Positions 1 to 8,538 of a stretch of DNA of 53,343 nt are shown here, one piece after another. Position 1 is the first letter of the stretch. Each line of letters starts with the position of its first letter. Source of the stretch: Acidobacteriota bacterium (GTDB lineage: Bacteria; Acidobacteriota; Terriglobia; Terriglobales; Acidobacteriaceae). The DNA lies in assembly GCA_031296105.1 (NCBI GenBank), contig JARLGJ010000051.1, positions 1-53,343 on the forward strand, given 5' to 3'. Under the pieces are notes generated by a model. That model did no database searches. It was not told the DNA's origin and saw only the letters and a program-made list of their open reading frames with translations. A program made the translations under genes and the position numbers.

Positions 1-29
1 GGGGGACGGAATCGAATCCGTCCCCCTTT
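1..29 (+). terminator. Rho-independent terminator
   Basis: A perfect 10-bp inverted repeat (GGGGGACGGA / TCCGTCCCCC, 6-nt loop) is followed by five T residues. It would stop plus-strand transcription entering from before the window. The stem is symmetrical, so it could also slow minus-strand transcription leaving the cytidylate-kinase-like gene, but the T-run favours the plus direction. Confidence 0.75.
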
Positions 30-51
30 TTGCGTGCGCTCAGCGCGCCGC

Positions 52-708
52 TCAGACGCTCTTTGACAATCCGGATTCACTGGCCGGCACGCCCTGCTGC
101 GAGGCGCGCGCGGCGTGAGCGATCATCTCGGCGCAGGCATCCTCGCCAAGCCCGCTGTTCAGGCAAAGCTGGTAGAGGTGACGGTCGCTCACGTCGAGGC
201 CGTAATATTCCTGGCAGTAGTGCAGGCGCTCCTGGTCCATGCGACGCAGCAGAGCGGCAAAATCGCGCTCGTTGGGATGGCGGCGGCGCACCCGCTCGAT
301 CTTTTCCTCCTGCGGCGCGAACACCAGCACGTGCAGCACGTCGGCGGCGTGTTGCAGAATGCACTGCGAGCCGCGGCCCACGATGACGCACTCGCCGGCC
401 TTGGCCGATTCCTCGATGGCGCGGGCGGTGAACTTTTGCAGCGTATCGTGATCCACGCCGATGTCGTCCATCTCGCCGATGAACAGCTCCGGACCGCCGT
501 GCCGGAAGCCGCCCAGCAGGCGGTCCCACCAGCCGCTGCACTGCTCGTCGGCGCGCTCCACCCAGGCGCGGTCAATGTGATTGGCAACGGCAATGGTTTC
601 GATGAGCTGCTTGTCCACCAGCCTCCATCCCAAGCGCTCTGCCGTGCGGCGTCCAATTTCGGCGCCGCCGCTTCCGTACTCCCTGGCAACCGTGACAACC
701 CGGAACAT
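52..708 (-). CDS. Cytidylate kinase-like P-loop family protein
   Basis: This 218-residue protein begins MFRVVTVAREYGSGG, which matches the cytidylate-kinase-like family (PF13189): the phosphate-binding loop is the degenerate EYGSGGAEIGRR segment (about residues 10-21) instead of a classical GxxxxGKS/T. A later VIVGRGSQCIL segment (about residues 108-118) is also typical. Proteins of this family are annotated as nucleotide kinases, but most have no tested substrate. The ATG at 708 follows a near-perfect AAGGAGG, and the gene lies 20 bp after the Fe-S protein gene on the same strand, so the two are very probably co-transcribed. True Cmk proteins carry a GPSGxGKGT loop, which is absent here, so I do not assign cmk. 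The assignment to the family is confident; the substrate is unknown. Confidence 0.85.
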   Translation of the reverse strand: MFRVVTVAREYGSGGAEIGRRTAERLGWRLVDKQLIETIAVANHIDRAWVERADEQCSGWWDRLLGGFRHGGPELFIGEMDDIGVDHDTLQKFTARAIEESAKAGECVIVGRGSQCILQHAADVLHVLVFAPQEEKIERVRRRHPNERDFAALLRRMDQERLHYCQEYYGLDVSDRHLYQLCLNSGLGEDACAEMIAHAARASQQGVPASESGLSKSV

Positions 709-728
709 GGCACCCTCCTTACATGAAC

Positions 729-2024
729 CTAAGCCTCTTTGTGGTTGAACTGATGGCGATCCAGCAGATGGTCGAGGTAGCGCGATTTCATCTGCCGGCT
801 GGCCATTGCCTGCCGCAAGGGCGGCAGCTTCAAAATCACTCCCAGGATGGCGGCCATGGCGCGATGGCTGGCCAGCGCCTGGTTATCGAAAATCAACTCC
901 TGCAACTTGCCGCGCTCAATGGCCATCAACACGGTGCGATGCGCGGTGTTCACCGGCGTAAGCACGCGGCGCGCGCGCGGCTTGAGCGTCAACGACGCGG
1001 TGCGGCACTGGCGCACGCACACGCCGCAGCCCAGACAGAGATCCTCATCGATGCGTGCTTTCTTGCGCTTGGGCTTCAGCGGATCGGAGGCCGAGACCAT
1101 GCCCATGGCCTCTACCGGGCAGACCTCGGCGCACTTGCCGCAGCCGTTGCAGGTATCCGCGGCAATGTGCGGCAGATAGTTGGTGGTGGCCACCGGATTG
1201 AGCATGGCAAAACGTTTGGCGGCCAGCATGGCCTCGCAGCAGCATCCGCAGCAGTTGCAGATAAAGCTGACCTCGCGGCGCACGTTTTCACCGAACTGTA
1301 CCAGGTTGTTCTCGATGGCCTGATCGAGCAGCGCCGCGCCTTCGGCGGCGTCCACCTGGCGCGCAATGCCATGCTTGATGAGCGAGCGCGCGGTGGTACC
1401 GAAAGTCATGCAGATATCCATTGGGGCCGCGCAGGCGCGGTCCAGGTGCTGCATTTTGTGGCGGCAATAGCAGGTGCCAACGCCGATGTGCGAGGCCGTG
1501 CGCATGATCTCCGAGGCGCGCTCGTGGTCAAGCACTTCGAGAGAGTTCTCCGGCGGCAGTGCCTGCTCGTTGACGAAGACGCGGCCCAGTTGCGTTTCTC
1601 CACCAGCGAACAACGCCTTGACGAAGTCCTCTTCCACGTTGAGGTACTGATAGAAAAGCTCAGACAGCAGCTTTTGGTCGTACTGGTTGCCAATGCGCAT
1701 CAGGGAGAACTCGAAGAAGCCCGCCATGGGCGGCGGCAGCACGTAGGCCTGCTCGCCGTCGATTTCCGTATCGAGCATCATGCCGCGCGAGGCCAGGCGG
1801 TCTAGGATGGAGCGCGCTTCGCTCTCCGGCTTTTTCCAGACGTGCGCCGCAGCCTTCAGGTTGAAGGGCTTGATGGGCAACAGCGAAACCAGTTCGGCTT
1901 CTTCGGCGGTAAAGAGAACCTCCAAGATGCGGAAGAGCATCTCGGTGGGAGGCGCGCCCTGGGGAAAGCGATTCAGCCGCTCCGACAATTTGCGGTAGCT
2001 TTCGCGCGCGGTTTGGTGCGCCAC
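729..2024 (-). CDS. Multi-cluster 4Fe-4S ferredoxin-type protein
   Basis: This protein of about 431 residues has a helical N-terminal half that resembles a winged-helix segment (about residues 25-95). A CxCR motif with two more spaced cysteines follows (about residues 185-205), then a dense cysteine run CNCCGCCC (about 256-263). Two classical ferredoxin motifs come next, CNGCGKCAEVCP (about 292-303) and CLGCGVCVRQC (about 330-340). The last two should bind two [4Fe-4S] clusters; the upstream cysteines may bind a third cofactor. The GTG at 2024 is chosen because AAGGAG lies 5 nt before it; a TTG at 2039 also opens the frame. No catalytic domain is recognised, so it is probably an electron carrier or redox subunit. 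It is the first gene of a likely two-gene operon with the cytidylate-kinase-like gene. Confidence 0.85.
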   Translation of the reverse strand: MAHQTARESYRKLSERLNRFPQGAPPTEMLFRILEVLFTAEEAELVSLLPIKPFNLKAAAHVWKKPESEARSILDRLASRGMMLDTEIDGEQAYVLPPPMAGFFEFSLMRIGNQYDQKLLSELFYQYLNVEEDFVKALFAGGETQLGRVFVNEQALPPENSLEVLDHERASEIMRTASHIGVGTCYCRHKMQHLDRACAAPMDICMTFGTTARSLIKHGIARQVDAAEGAALLDQAIENNLVQFGENVRREVSFICNCCGCCCEAMLAAKRFAMLNPVATTNYLPHIAADTCNGCGKCAEVCPVEAMGMVSASDPLKPKRKKARIDEDLCLGCGVCVRQCRTASLTLKPRARRVLTPVNTAHRTVLMAIERGKLQELIFDNQALASHRAMAAILGVILKLPPLRQAMASRQMKSRYLDHLLDRHQFNHKEA

Positions 2025-2138
2025 GGACTCTCCTTCCAAAACGGCAACCGTTCTACAACTGCCGTGTAACCTTGCCGCTTGCCACCGCGCGGAAAGGCGT
2101 ATGGAACGTGTATCCTAACGGTACAAGCTGTTCGTAGG

Positions 2139-3851
2139 ATGAACCGGAAAATCATGCCGCGCCGTGACAAGAATCACAAATCGCCCCGCGAATGGGCCGT
2201 GGGAGTCCTTCTGGCAGCGGCCACGGCGGTGTTCGTTTTCTGGCAGAACGCGCATCTCACCGTGCTGTGGGACTTGAGCTACATTCTGGAAATTGCCAAC
2301 CGTCTGGCGCTGGGACAGATTCCGTATCGCGACTTCCCGTTTCCTTATGCGCCACTTACGTTTCTGGCGCAGGCCGCGATCATCCGCCTCTTCGGACACG
2401 CCATCTGGCATCACGCGCTGTACGCCGCGCTTTCGGCCGCCGCGGGAACCATCTTCACCTGGCGCATTGTGCTGCGCCTGCTGCGCGGCAGCCATTTGCC
2501 GCAATACGCCACCGCCCTGCTGCTGACGCTGCCGCTGATCGTGCTGAGCACGGGCAGCATTTTTCCTCACCCGTTTTACGACTGCGATGGCACGGTGTTT
2601 GTGCTCTTTTGCCTGTGGCTGCTGCTGAAACTGGACGACGCCGCGTTCCCTGCCGGGCGCACGTTTCTGGTGGGCGCGCTGCTGGTGGTTCCGGTGTTCA
2701 TCAAGCAGAACACGGGACTGGCGTTTGCCGCCAGCGCCTGCTTTTGCGCCGCGTGGCTGGCCCTGCGCGGACAGCGCCGCGCCGCATGGCTGTTGCCGGG
2801 CGCGCTAACGGGCATGATTGCCGCGCTGGCCACGCTGCATTGGACGGTGATGCTGCACAACTACATTCACTGGACCATTGCGTTTGCGGCGTCGCGGCGG
2901 CTGCCCGGATTGCACACCATGGTGGGCGTGTATCGCGATCCCGAGCTGATTCTTCCGGGACTGCTGTTTGCCGCGGGCGCCGTGCTGTGGACGGCCGCGC
3001 GGCGCCAAGCGTCCAGGCCGCTGCCTTGGATTGCCGCCGCGTTGCTGGCGTCTCCGCTGCTGCTGGCCGGGGCCGCGCTGTTGCTGCAAGACAACGACAG
3101 CGACCGCGTGGAGGCCTTGCTGCGCACCTGGCCGGTGCTGCTGGTGGCCGCGCTGCTGTGGTCCGCGGCGCGGGCATGGAAGCGGCCCTCGATGATCAGC
3201 ATGCTGCCGTTGATGGTGCTGGGTACGGTGCACGGAGCGTTTTTGTCGCAGCAGTTGTGGGGATCGACCTACGCGCTGTGGCCTTTGTTTGTGCTGCTGG
3301 CGGCGTCGCTGCTTTCCTGGACGGACGTGACAGAGGAGCGGCTGCGGGCACTGCGCGCATTGAGCATTGCGTTCTGCGTGGTGCTGCTTGCCTGCGGCGG
3401 ATACTACGCGCTGAGCCACGAACGGTTGCAATACGTCGATCTGGATGGCGACACGCTGCAACACTCCCGGCTGCCGGCGCTGCGCGGACTGGCCATGCGC
3501 GGCGACTACCTGCCGCAGTTCGAAGAGCTGGTGGATTACACCACGCGCACCATTCCGCGCGACGACGCCATTCTGGAGATTCCCGGCGAGGACCTGTTCT
3601 ACTACACCACCGGACGCGTGCCGCGCTTCCCGGTGATTCTGATGGACAACACGGTGAACCCGTACAGCGCCGAGCAAATGCTGACCCTGTGTGGACGCCG
3701 CGACGTGCGCTGGATCATCGTGAAGAAGAAGCTGCAACTGCAGGAAGAACCACTGGCCTTCCGCGAGCGGCTGATGCTGATGGTGGCGCGCGATTACGAG
3801 CCGGTGGAGTCGCTGGCGAATTACGACATTTATCGACGACGCGGGGAATAA
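2139..3851 (+). CDS. GT39-like integral membrane glycosyltransferase
   Basis: This multi-spanning membrane protein of about 570 residues has roughly ten hydrophobic helices and a soluble C-terminal part of about 130 residues. The start resembles the PMT/ArnT (GT39 and relatives) fold: a first helix, then a periplasmic loop with an acidic residue (VLWDLSY), and a GQIPYRDFPFPYAPL segment, which is typical of family members that use polyprenyl-phosphate sugars. The substrate and acceptor cannot be read from sequence. The frame is open from a TTG at 2079, but ATG 2139 (or ATG 2154) gives a normal short basic N-terminus before the first helix. It is divergent from the Fe-S gene and stands alone. 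The man operon and galU elsewhere in the window could supply its sugar donors, but that link is inference. Confidence 0.75.
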   Translation: MNRKIMPRRDKNHKSPREWAVGVLLAAATAVFVFWQNAHLTVLWDLSYILEIANRLALGQIPYRDFPFPYAPLTFLAQAAIIRLFGHAIWHHALYAALSAAAGTIFTWRIVLRLLRGSHLPQYATALLLTLPLIVLSTGSIFPHPFYDCDGTVFVLFCLWLLLKLDDAAFPAGRTFLVGALLVVPVFIKQNTGLAFAASACFCAAWLALRGQRRAAWLLPGALTGMIAALATLHWTVMLHNYIHWTIAFAASRRLPGLHTMVGVYRDPELILPGLLFAAGAVLWTAARRQASRPLPWIAAALLASPLLLAGAALLLQDNDSDRVEALLRTWPVLLVAALLWSAARAWKRPSMISMLPLMVLGTVHGAFLSQQLWGSTYALWPLFVLLAASLLSWTDVTEERLRALRALSIAFCVVLLACGGYYALSHERLQYVDLDGDTLQHSRLPALRGLAMRGDYLPQFEELVDYTTRTIPRDDAILEIPGEDLFYYTTGRVPRFPVILMDNTVNPYSAEQMLTLCGRRDVRWIIVKKKLQLQEEPLAFRERLMLMVARDYEPVESLANYDIYRRRGE

Positions 3852-3869
3852 GCGCTCGCAACGAAGCAT

Positions 3870-3909
3870 CCCAGGTTAGCGGCTAAAAACGGCCGCGAAC
3901 CTGGGGCAC
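3870..3909. repeat. Dispersed palindromic repeat, copy 1
   Basis: CCCAGGTT and AACCTGGG form the arms of a palindrome whose centre contains a second short stem (CGGC / GCCG). It is followed by GGCAC. It sits between the converging glycosyltransferase and coaA genes, where it may act as a two-way terminator. The outer sequence CCCAGGTTAGC ... CTGGGGCAC recurs at 14516-14580, which marks it as a member of a dispersed family rather than a one-off hairpin. Confidence 0.6.
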
Positions 3910-3959
3910 AACTCACCACCTTGGGATGACAATCTTTTGCGGCCGATCATTGCCCGGCG

Positions 3960-4934
3960 TTAGATGCGGCGCAGCCAGACCTCGTGCACGCGGTGGTCGG
4001 AGCCCTTCTGCATCACGATCTGCGCGCGCTCGCGCGTGGGCGCCACGTTGGAGACAAGGTTCACCAGGTTGATCTTTTCCCAAACGTCGGTGGCGAACTC
4101 AATGGCATCGGCCTCGCTCATCTCCGCGTAGCGATGGAAGAACGAACGCGGGTTGCGGAAGGCCGTGTTTTTGAGCAGCATGAAGCGCTCGAGATACCAA
4201 CGGCGAATGTCGGTCTCTTCGGCATCGACGTAGATGGAAATGTCGATCATGTCGCTGGCGAAGATCTTGGGGCGGCGCGATTCGCCGAGCAGATTCATTT
4301 GCAGCAGGTTGAGACCTTCGAGGATGAGAACTTCGGGACGGCGAATCTCCAGGAACTCGTTGGGCACGATGTCATAACTATCGTGCGAATAAACGGGGAC
4401 CTTGAGCATGCCGTTGCCCTGGCGCACGGAGATCATGAAGTCGAGCATGGCGCGCAGGTCGTAGCTTTCAGGAAAGCCCTTGCGCTCCATCAGGCCGCGC
4501 TGTTCCAGCACTTTGTTGGGCAGCAGGAAGCCGTCGGTGGCCACCAGCTCCACCGTGGGATGAGCGGCCCAGCGCGAGAGCACCTGGGCCAGCACGCGCG
4601 AGAAAGTGCTTTTGCCCACGGCCACGCTGCCGGTGACGGCCACTACGTAAGTGGGGCGCGCGCTGGGACGGCCAAGGAATGCGTCTTTGACGCGCTCCAG
4701 GCGGTGGGTGCTGGCGACGTGAATGTTGAGCAGGCGGCCCAGGGGAAGATAGATCTGTTCCACTTCGTCGATCGAAACGGGATCGTTGAGTCCGCGCAGC
4801 GCATCGAGATCGTCCTTGCTGATCTCCAGAGGCATGTTGGCACGCAACTTGGCCCACTGCTCGCGGGAAAACTTCTCGTACAGATCGGGGAACATCCTGC
4901 GCATCAACTGCGCGCTCTGGGTATCCGCACTCAT
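3960..4934 (-). CDS. coaA: Type I pantothenate kinase
   Basis: CoaA phosphorylates pantothenate to 4'-phosphopantothenate, the first committed and usually rate-setting step of coenzyme A synthesis. The protein has 324 residues, close to the E. coli enzyme (316). It carries the P-loop GSVAVGKST at residues 102-110, the downstream TDGFLLPNKVLEQRGLM segment of the type I family, and the ILEGLN strand. The ATG at 4934 is preceded by AAGGGC at a short distance. It is unlinked here to other CoA genes, but coaD, a later step of the same pathway, occurs at 36.5 kb. The assignment is secure because type II and III kinases have different folds. Confidence 0.95.
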   Translation of the reverse strand: MSADTQSAQLMRRMFPDLYEKFSREQWAKLRANMPLEISKDDLDALRGLNDPVSIDEVEQIYLPLGRLLNIHVASTHRLERVKDAFLGRPSARPTYVVAVTGSVAVGKSTFSRVLAQVLSRWAAHPTVELVATDGFLLPNKVLEQRGLMERKGFPESYDLRAMLDFMISVRQGNGMLKVPVYSHDSYDIVPNEFLEIRRPEVLILEGLNLLQMNLLGESRRPKIFASDMIDISIYVDAEETDIRRWYLERFMLLKNTAFRNPRSFFHRYAEMSEADAIEFATDVWEKINLVNLVSNVAPTRERAQIVMQKGSDHRVHEVWLRRI

Positions 4935-4986
4935 TACGCCCTTGGCATCCTTCCCTGAAAGAACAAGTCATGCGGACTTTGCCTCG

Positions 4987-5040
4987 GGGGCTGAAGCCCC
5001 GCAACGACGCGTGCTTTTGCGGCACAGCTAAAGCTGTGCC
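4987..5040. repeat. Tandem pair of small palindromes (REP-like)
   Basis: Two perfect short palindromes lie 20 bp apart: GGGGCT-GA-AGCCCC (4987-5000) and GGCACAGCT-AA-AGCTGTGCC (5021-5040). They lie in the 219-bp space between coaA and the upstream amidase gene. Paired GC-rich palindromes with an AA or GA centre, unconnected to any T-run, look like repetitive extragenic elements of the kind common in acidobacterial genomes. This family assignment is from memory and cannot be checked here. They could also limit transcript decay or read-through between the two minus-strand genes. Confidence 0.55.
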
Positions 5041-5099
5041 CTGACAAAAACCGGCTTGTTCAACCCTTCCCTAAAACCCGGGATTCAGTCTAAATGCTT

Positions 5100-5139
5100 C
5101 CGCCCGGGAGCGCACGCACGCGGCGCAGGCTCCGGGCGG
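5100..5139 (-). terminator. Hairpin after the Tat-amidase gene
   Basis: Long GC-rich arms (CCGCCCGGGAGC at 5100-5111 and GCTCCGGGCGG at 5129-5139) pair with one bulged base, 14 bp beyond the amidase stop codon in the direction of transcription. The tail on the minus strand is only weakly T-rich, so termination may be inefficient or rely on Rho. Confidence 0.4.
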
Positions 5140-5153
5140 CAAGGGGTGGCCTC

Positions 5154-6944
5154 TCAAAAACCGGCGGGACGCTCGTCGGCCACGGCAAAGGCTTTTTCCA
5201 GCGCAACGCCGGCCTGGCCAAGCAAGCCCTCGCCAAAGAGAGGCCCGATAAGAGTGACGCCGTAGGGCACGCGGCGCGGCTTTTTAAAGCTCGGCAAAGG
5301 ATGCACGGGATCGGGAGCCCAGTCGCTACGCGCCTGGTTGACGCCGATGAATCCGGCGCGGAAGGTGAGCGAAGGATGTCCGGTGAAGTTGGAGATGGTC
5401 AACATCTCATCGCGCAAGGAAGGCACCAGCAGCAAATCCACCTGGGAGAAGATGCGCGCCATCTCCGCGGCCACCTTGCGGCGGAAGCGGTCGGCTTGCA
5501 CGAAATCCACGGCCGAGAGGAAACGCGACTGGCGGAAGGTGTTGGGCCAGGCATCGGGCGTTTGCATTTTGAGCTGATCGAGTCCGCCCTTGAGGGCAAG
5601 CTCCTCGAAGGACGCGGCGGATTCGGCGAAGAGAATCAACTCCAGAGAATCGTACGGCCAATCGGGCAGAGAGACCTCGACGGGTTGGAAGCCGAGCTGG
5701 CGCGCCGTCTCCAGGGCGGCGCGGTCCACATCGGTGGCCGGCGATTCCTGCATCCAGCGGGGAAAGTAGCCGAGGCGCAGCCCTTTGACCGGCGCGGCGG
5801 CATCGAAGTCGAGATTGCGGTCGGCGACGCAGAGATCGCCGTCATCTGGACCACCGAGCGGATGCAGCACGAGCAAGGCATCCTCCACCGAGCGCGTCAT
5901 GGGACCGAGCTTGTCCAAAGACCAGCAGAGCGTCATGGCACCGGTGCGGGGTACGCGTCCGAAGGTGGGGCGCAGGCCGGTGACGCCGCAGCGCATGGCG
6001 GGCCCAACGATGCTGCCGCCCGTCTCACTGCCCATGGCAAAGCCCACCAGACCGGCGGACACGGCCGCGGCGGGACCAGCCGATGAACCTCCGGAGCCTT
6101 CTTCGAGCAGCCATGGATTCTTGGTCTGCCCGCCGAACCAGACGTCATTGAGCGCCAGCGCGCCCATGGAGAGCTTGGCCACCAGGATGGCTCCGGCTGC
6201 GGTGAGGCGGCGGACGACAGTGGCATCCTCGGCGGGGATGCGGTTGCGGAAAGGCTCGGCGCCGTAGGTGGTGGGAATGCCAGCGGTGTCCAGCAGATCC
6301 TTGGCGCCCCAGGGAATGCCGTGCAAAGGACTGCGCTGGAGGCCGTGCTCGATGTCGTAATCGGCCTGGCGCGCGGCGGCCAGAGCCTGCTCGGGAAGCA
6401 AGGTGATGACGCAGTGCAGCTTGTCGTCGTAGCGGCGCAGGCGGTCGAGGTAAATCTGCGTGAGGCGGACGGAGGTCAGCTCGCGGCGCTCGATCCAGCG
6501 GGAGAGATCGGCGACCGGCGCAAAGGCAATCTCCTCATCGGTGGCGGGCAGCTTGCGCTCGTGATAAGCGCTGCGCAGGAAGCGATTCTTTTGCGGTCCG
6601 CGACTCATGCCGGGAAGGGTCGGATTCCATAGCGAATAGGGAGCGTCGGTATCGGCCAGGGGGACGCGGCGCGGGCCGGTGCGGCGCTCGTAAAGCGGAG
6701 CAATGGCCTCCCGCCAGTTGACGGCCACCTGCTCGCGCTGCTGCTGCGTAAGAGTGATGCGCACCAGTTTTTCCGCGGCGGCAACATCGTTGGGCGTAAC
6801 ATTCGGCCCCGCCGGCGGCATGGTGCCAAAGGCCGGAGGCGTTCCGGGAGCCGGACTGCTGGGAGGATTCTGGCCGAAGCTGGCTCCGGCGCCAAGTACA
6901 CCGAGGGCGGAAAGAGCAAGAAATTCGCGACGCGACGAAGACAT
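5154..6944 (-). CDS. Tat-exported amidase signature enzyme
   Basis: This 596-residue protein of the amidase signature family hydrolyses amide bonds; the physiological substrate cannot be told from sequence. The N-terminus SSSRREFLALSALG is a twin-arginine signal ending near the alanine/glycine stretch at residues 19-24, so the folded enzyme should be exported. A linker rich in proline and about 100 extra residues precede the catalytic domain. The Lys-Ser-Ser triad is intact: Lys215 in PWGAKD, the cis-serine in GSGGSSAG (283-290) and the nucleophile Ser311 in GSETGGSIVGPA. ATG 6944 has GGAGCG upstream. It differs from GatA in its signal peptide, in its long N-terminal part and in lacking gatB or gatC neighbours. 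A second, cytoplasmic amidase lies at 8.8-10.1 kb, across the MFS gene. Confidence 0.88.
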   Translation of the reverse strand: MSSSRREFLALSALGVLGAGASFGQNPPSSPAPGTPPAFGTMPPAGPNVTPNDVAAAEKLVRITLTQQQREQVAVNWREAIAPLYERRTGPRRVPLADTDAPYSLWNPTLPGMSRGPQKNRFLRSAYHERKLPATDEEIAFAPVADLSRWIERRELTSVRLTQIYLDRLRRYDDKLHCVITLLPEQALAAARQADYDIEHGLQRSPLHGIPWGAKDLLDTAGIPTTYGAEPFRNRIPAEDATVVRRLTAAGAILVAKLSMGALALNDVWFGGQTKNPWLLEEGSGGSSAGPAAAVSAGLVGFAMGSETGGSIVGPAMRCGVTGLRPTFGRVPRTGAMTLCWSLDKLGPMTRSVEDALLVLHPLGGPDDGDLCVADRNLDFDAAAPVKGLRLGYFPRWMQESPATDVDRAALETARQLGFQPVEVSLPDWPYDSLELILFAESAASFEELALKGGLDQLKMQTPDAWPNTFRQSRFLSAVDFVQADRFRRKVAAEMARIFSQVDLLLVPSLRDEMLTISNFTGHPSLTFRAGFIGVNQARSDWAPDPVHPLPSFKKPRRVPYGVTLIGPLFGEGLLGQAGVALEKAFAVADERPAGF

Positions 6945-7161
6945 AGCGCTCCAAAAGGGACGGCCATCCGGCGTCCTTCTGCCGGGTTTGCAACACTATA
7001 CCGCAGGCCATCGTGTTTTCTGAACCGTCCCGCACGGAGGCCGTGCTGCGGTGGGAACGTCCGGAGAAACGCCGCGGGCACGGTTGGCCGGATACGGGCA
7101 TCCTTTGGCTGGATGAGACAAGCGCGGCGGCCCGGTTCCAGATATGATCGATGCCGGAACG

Positions 7162-8493
7162 ATGCCAAACGGAAGCAACAAAACGCCCCGCGGACAGGGA
7201 ATTTTCCGCGCCCTGGGTCAGCAGAATTACCGGCTCTACTTCACCGGACAAGGCCTGTCGCTGATTGGCACCTGGATGACGCGGATCGCCACGAGCTGGC
7301 TGATCTACCGCCTGACCGGCTCGGCCTGGATGCTGGGCGTGATCGGCTTTCTGGGACAGATTCCGACCTTTCTGCTGGGTCCGTTTGCCGGCGTGTGGGT
7401 GGACCGCTGGAGCCGCCATCGCACGCTCGTTTGGACGCAGGTGCTGAGCATGGTGCAGTCGTTTGCCCTGGGCGCACTGGCCTTTAGCGGGCACATTGCG
7501 GTGTGGCACGTGGCCGCGCTGAGCGTGTTGCAGGGCATCATCAACGCCTTTGACACTCCCGCGCGGCAGGCCTTTCTGATTGAACTGGTGGAAGACCGCG
7601 CGGTGCTGGGCAACGCCATCGCCTTGAACTCGACGATGGTGAACGTGGCCCGTCTGCTGGGACCGTCGATCGGCGGAGCGATCATCGCCGTGGCCGGTGA
7701 GGCCTGGTGCTTTACCATCGACGGCATAAGCTACGGCGCGGTAATCGCCAGCCTGCTGATGATGCACCTGGCCGGGCAGGCGCACACGCGCAAGCGGGAA
7801 GAAGAAAACCTGTGGCGCGAGCTGCGGGAAGGCTTCAGCTACGTGGCACGCTCGGTGCCCATCCGCGCCATTCTAATGCTGCTGGCCGTGGTGAGCCTGG
7901 TGGGCATGCCGTACAGCGTGCTGCTGCCGATCTTTGCCCGGCAGATCTTCCACGGCGGCGCGCATACGCTGGGCATGCTGCTGGCGGCCACCGGAGTAGG
8001 CGCGCTGATGGCCGCGTTGACCATGGCAGCGCGACGTTCCATCCTCGGACTGGGACGCCGCATTGGGCTGGCGGCCGCGCTGTTCGGCGCGGGACTGCTG
8101 GTCTTTGCCCTCTCGCGCAACCTGCCGCTCTCTTTGCTGATGCTGATGATGACGGGCTTTGCCATGATGCAGCACATGGCCTCCTGCAACACCATCCTGC
8201 AAACCATCAGCGATCCCGACAAACGAGGCCGGGTGATGAGTTACTACACCATGGCCTTTATGGGGATGACGCCGTTCGGATCGCTGTTTGGCGGCGCCAT
8301 GGCGGCGCGCCTGGGCGCTCCGCGGGCGCTGGCCGTAAGCGGCGTGGTGTGCCTGGTGTGCTCGGGCGTGTACTTCCTGTACCTGCCGAGCATCCGGCGG
8401 GCTTTGCGGCCCATCTACGTGGAGCTGGGAATTCTGCCGCAGATGGCGGCGGCCATGCCGACAGCGGGACTGGCCGACACGCGACAGGATTAA
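7162..8493 (+). CDS. MFS exporter, EntS/MFS_3-type
   Basis: About 443 residues form twelve hydrophobic helices with the layout of the MFS_3 (EntS, enterobactin-exporter-like) group. Signs are the N-terminal RALGQQNYRLYFTGQGLSLIGTWM segment, the FAGVWVDRWSRHRTL loop between helices 2 and 3 (the MFS G-x-x-x-D-R/K motif), and DTPARQAFLIELV. Members export small molecules such as siderophores or drugs; the substrate is not predictable. An in-frame ATG lies at 7144, but it is embedded in a -10-like TATGAT (7143-7148), so ATG 7162 is preferred. The gene is flanked by two amidases on the opposite strand and stands alone as a transcript. Confidence 0.85.
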   Translation: MPNGSNKTPRGQGIFRALGQQNYRLYFTGQGLSLIGTWMTRIATSWLIYRLTGSAWMLGVIGFLGQIPTFLLGPFAGVWVDRWSRHRTLVWTQVLSMVQSFALGALAFSGHIAVWHVAALSVLQGIINAFDTPARQAFLIELVEDRAVLGNAIALNSTMVNVARLLGPSIGGAIIAVAGEAWCFTIDGISYGAVIASLLMMHLAGQAHTRKREEENLWRELREGFSYVARSVPIRAILMLLAVVSLVGMPYSVLLPIFARQIFHGGAHTLGMLLAATGVGALMAALTMAARRSILGLGRRIGLAAALFGAGLLVFALSRNLPLSLLMLMMTGFAMMQHMASCNTILQTISDPDKRGRVMSYYTMAFMGMTPFGSLFGGAMAARLGAPRALAVSGVVCLVCSGVYFLYLPSIRRALRPIYVELGILPQMAAAMPTAGLADTRQD

Positions 8494-8505
8494 TTCCTGC
8501 TCTGC

Positions 8506-8538
8506 AAAAGAAAAAGGGCCACCGGACGCCCGGTGGCC
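8506..8538 (-). terminator. Strong minus-strand terminator
   Basis: A perfect 9-bp stem (GGCCACCGG at 8517-8525 and CCGGTGGCC at 8530-8538) is followed on the minus strand by a run rich in T (about 8515-8506). It ends transcripts coming from the amidase gene at 8817 or from the candidate small RNA immediately upstream of it. Confidence 0.8.

Noticed and set aside
1..29. Possible 3' end of a tRNA (TCGAAT within a stem)
   Set aside because: The loop lacks the TTC start of a T-loop, no CCA or acceptor strand follows, and the 10-bp stem plus T-run fits a terminator better.
3984..4958. Open frame of 324 codons opposite coaA
   Set aside because: It is an exact antisense shadow of coaA with biased composition and no ribosome binding site or known domain.
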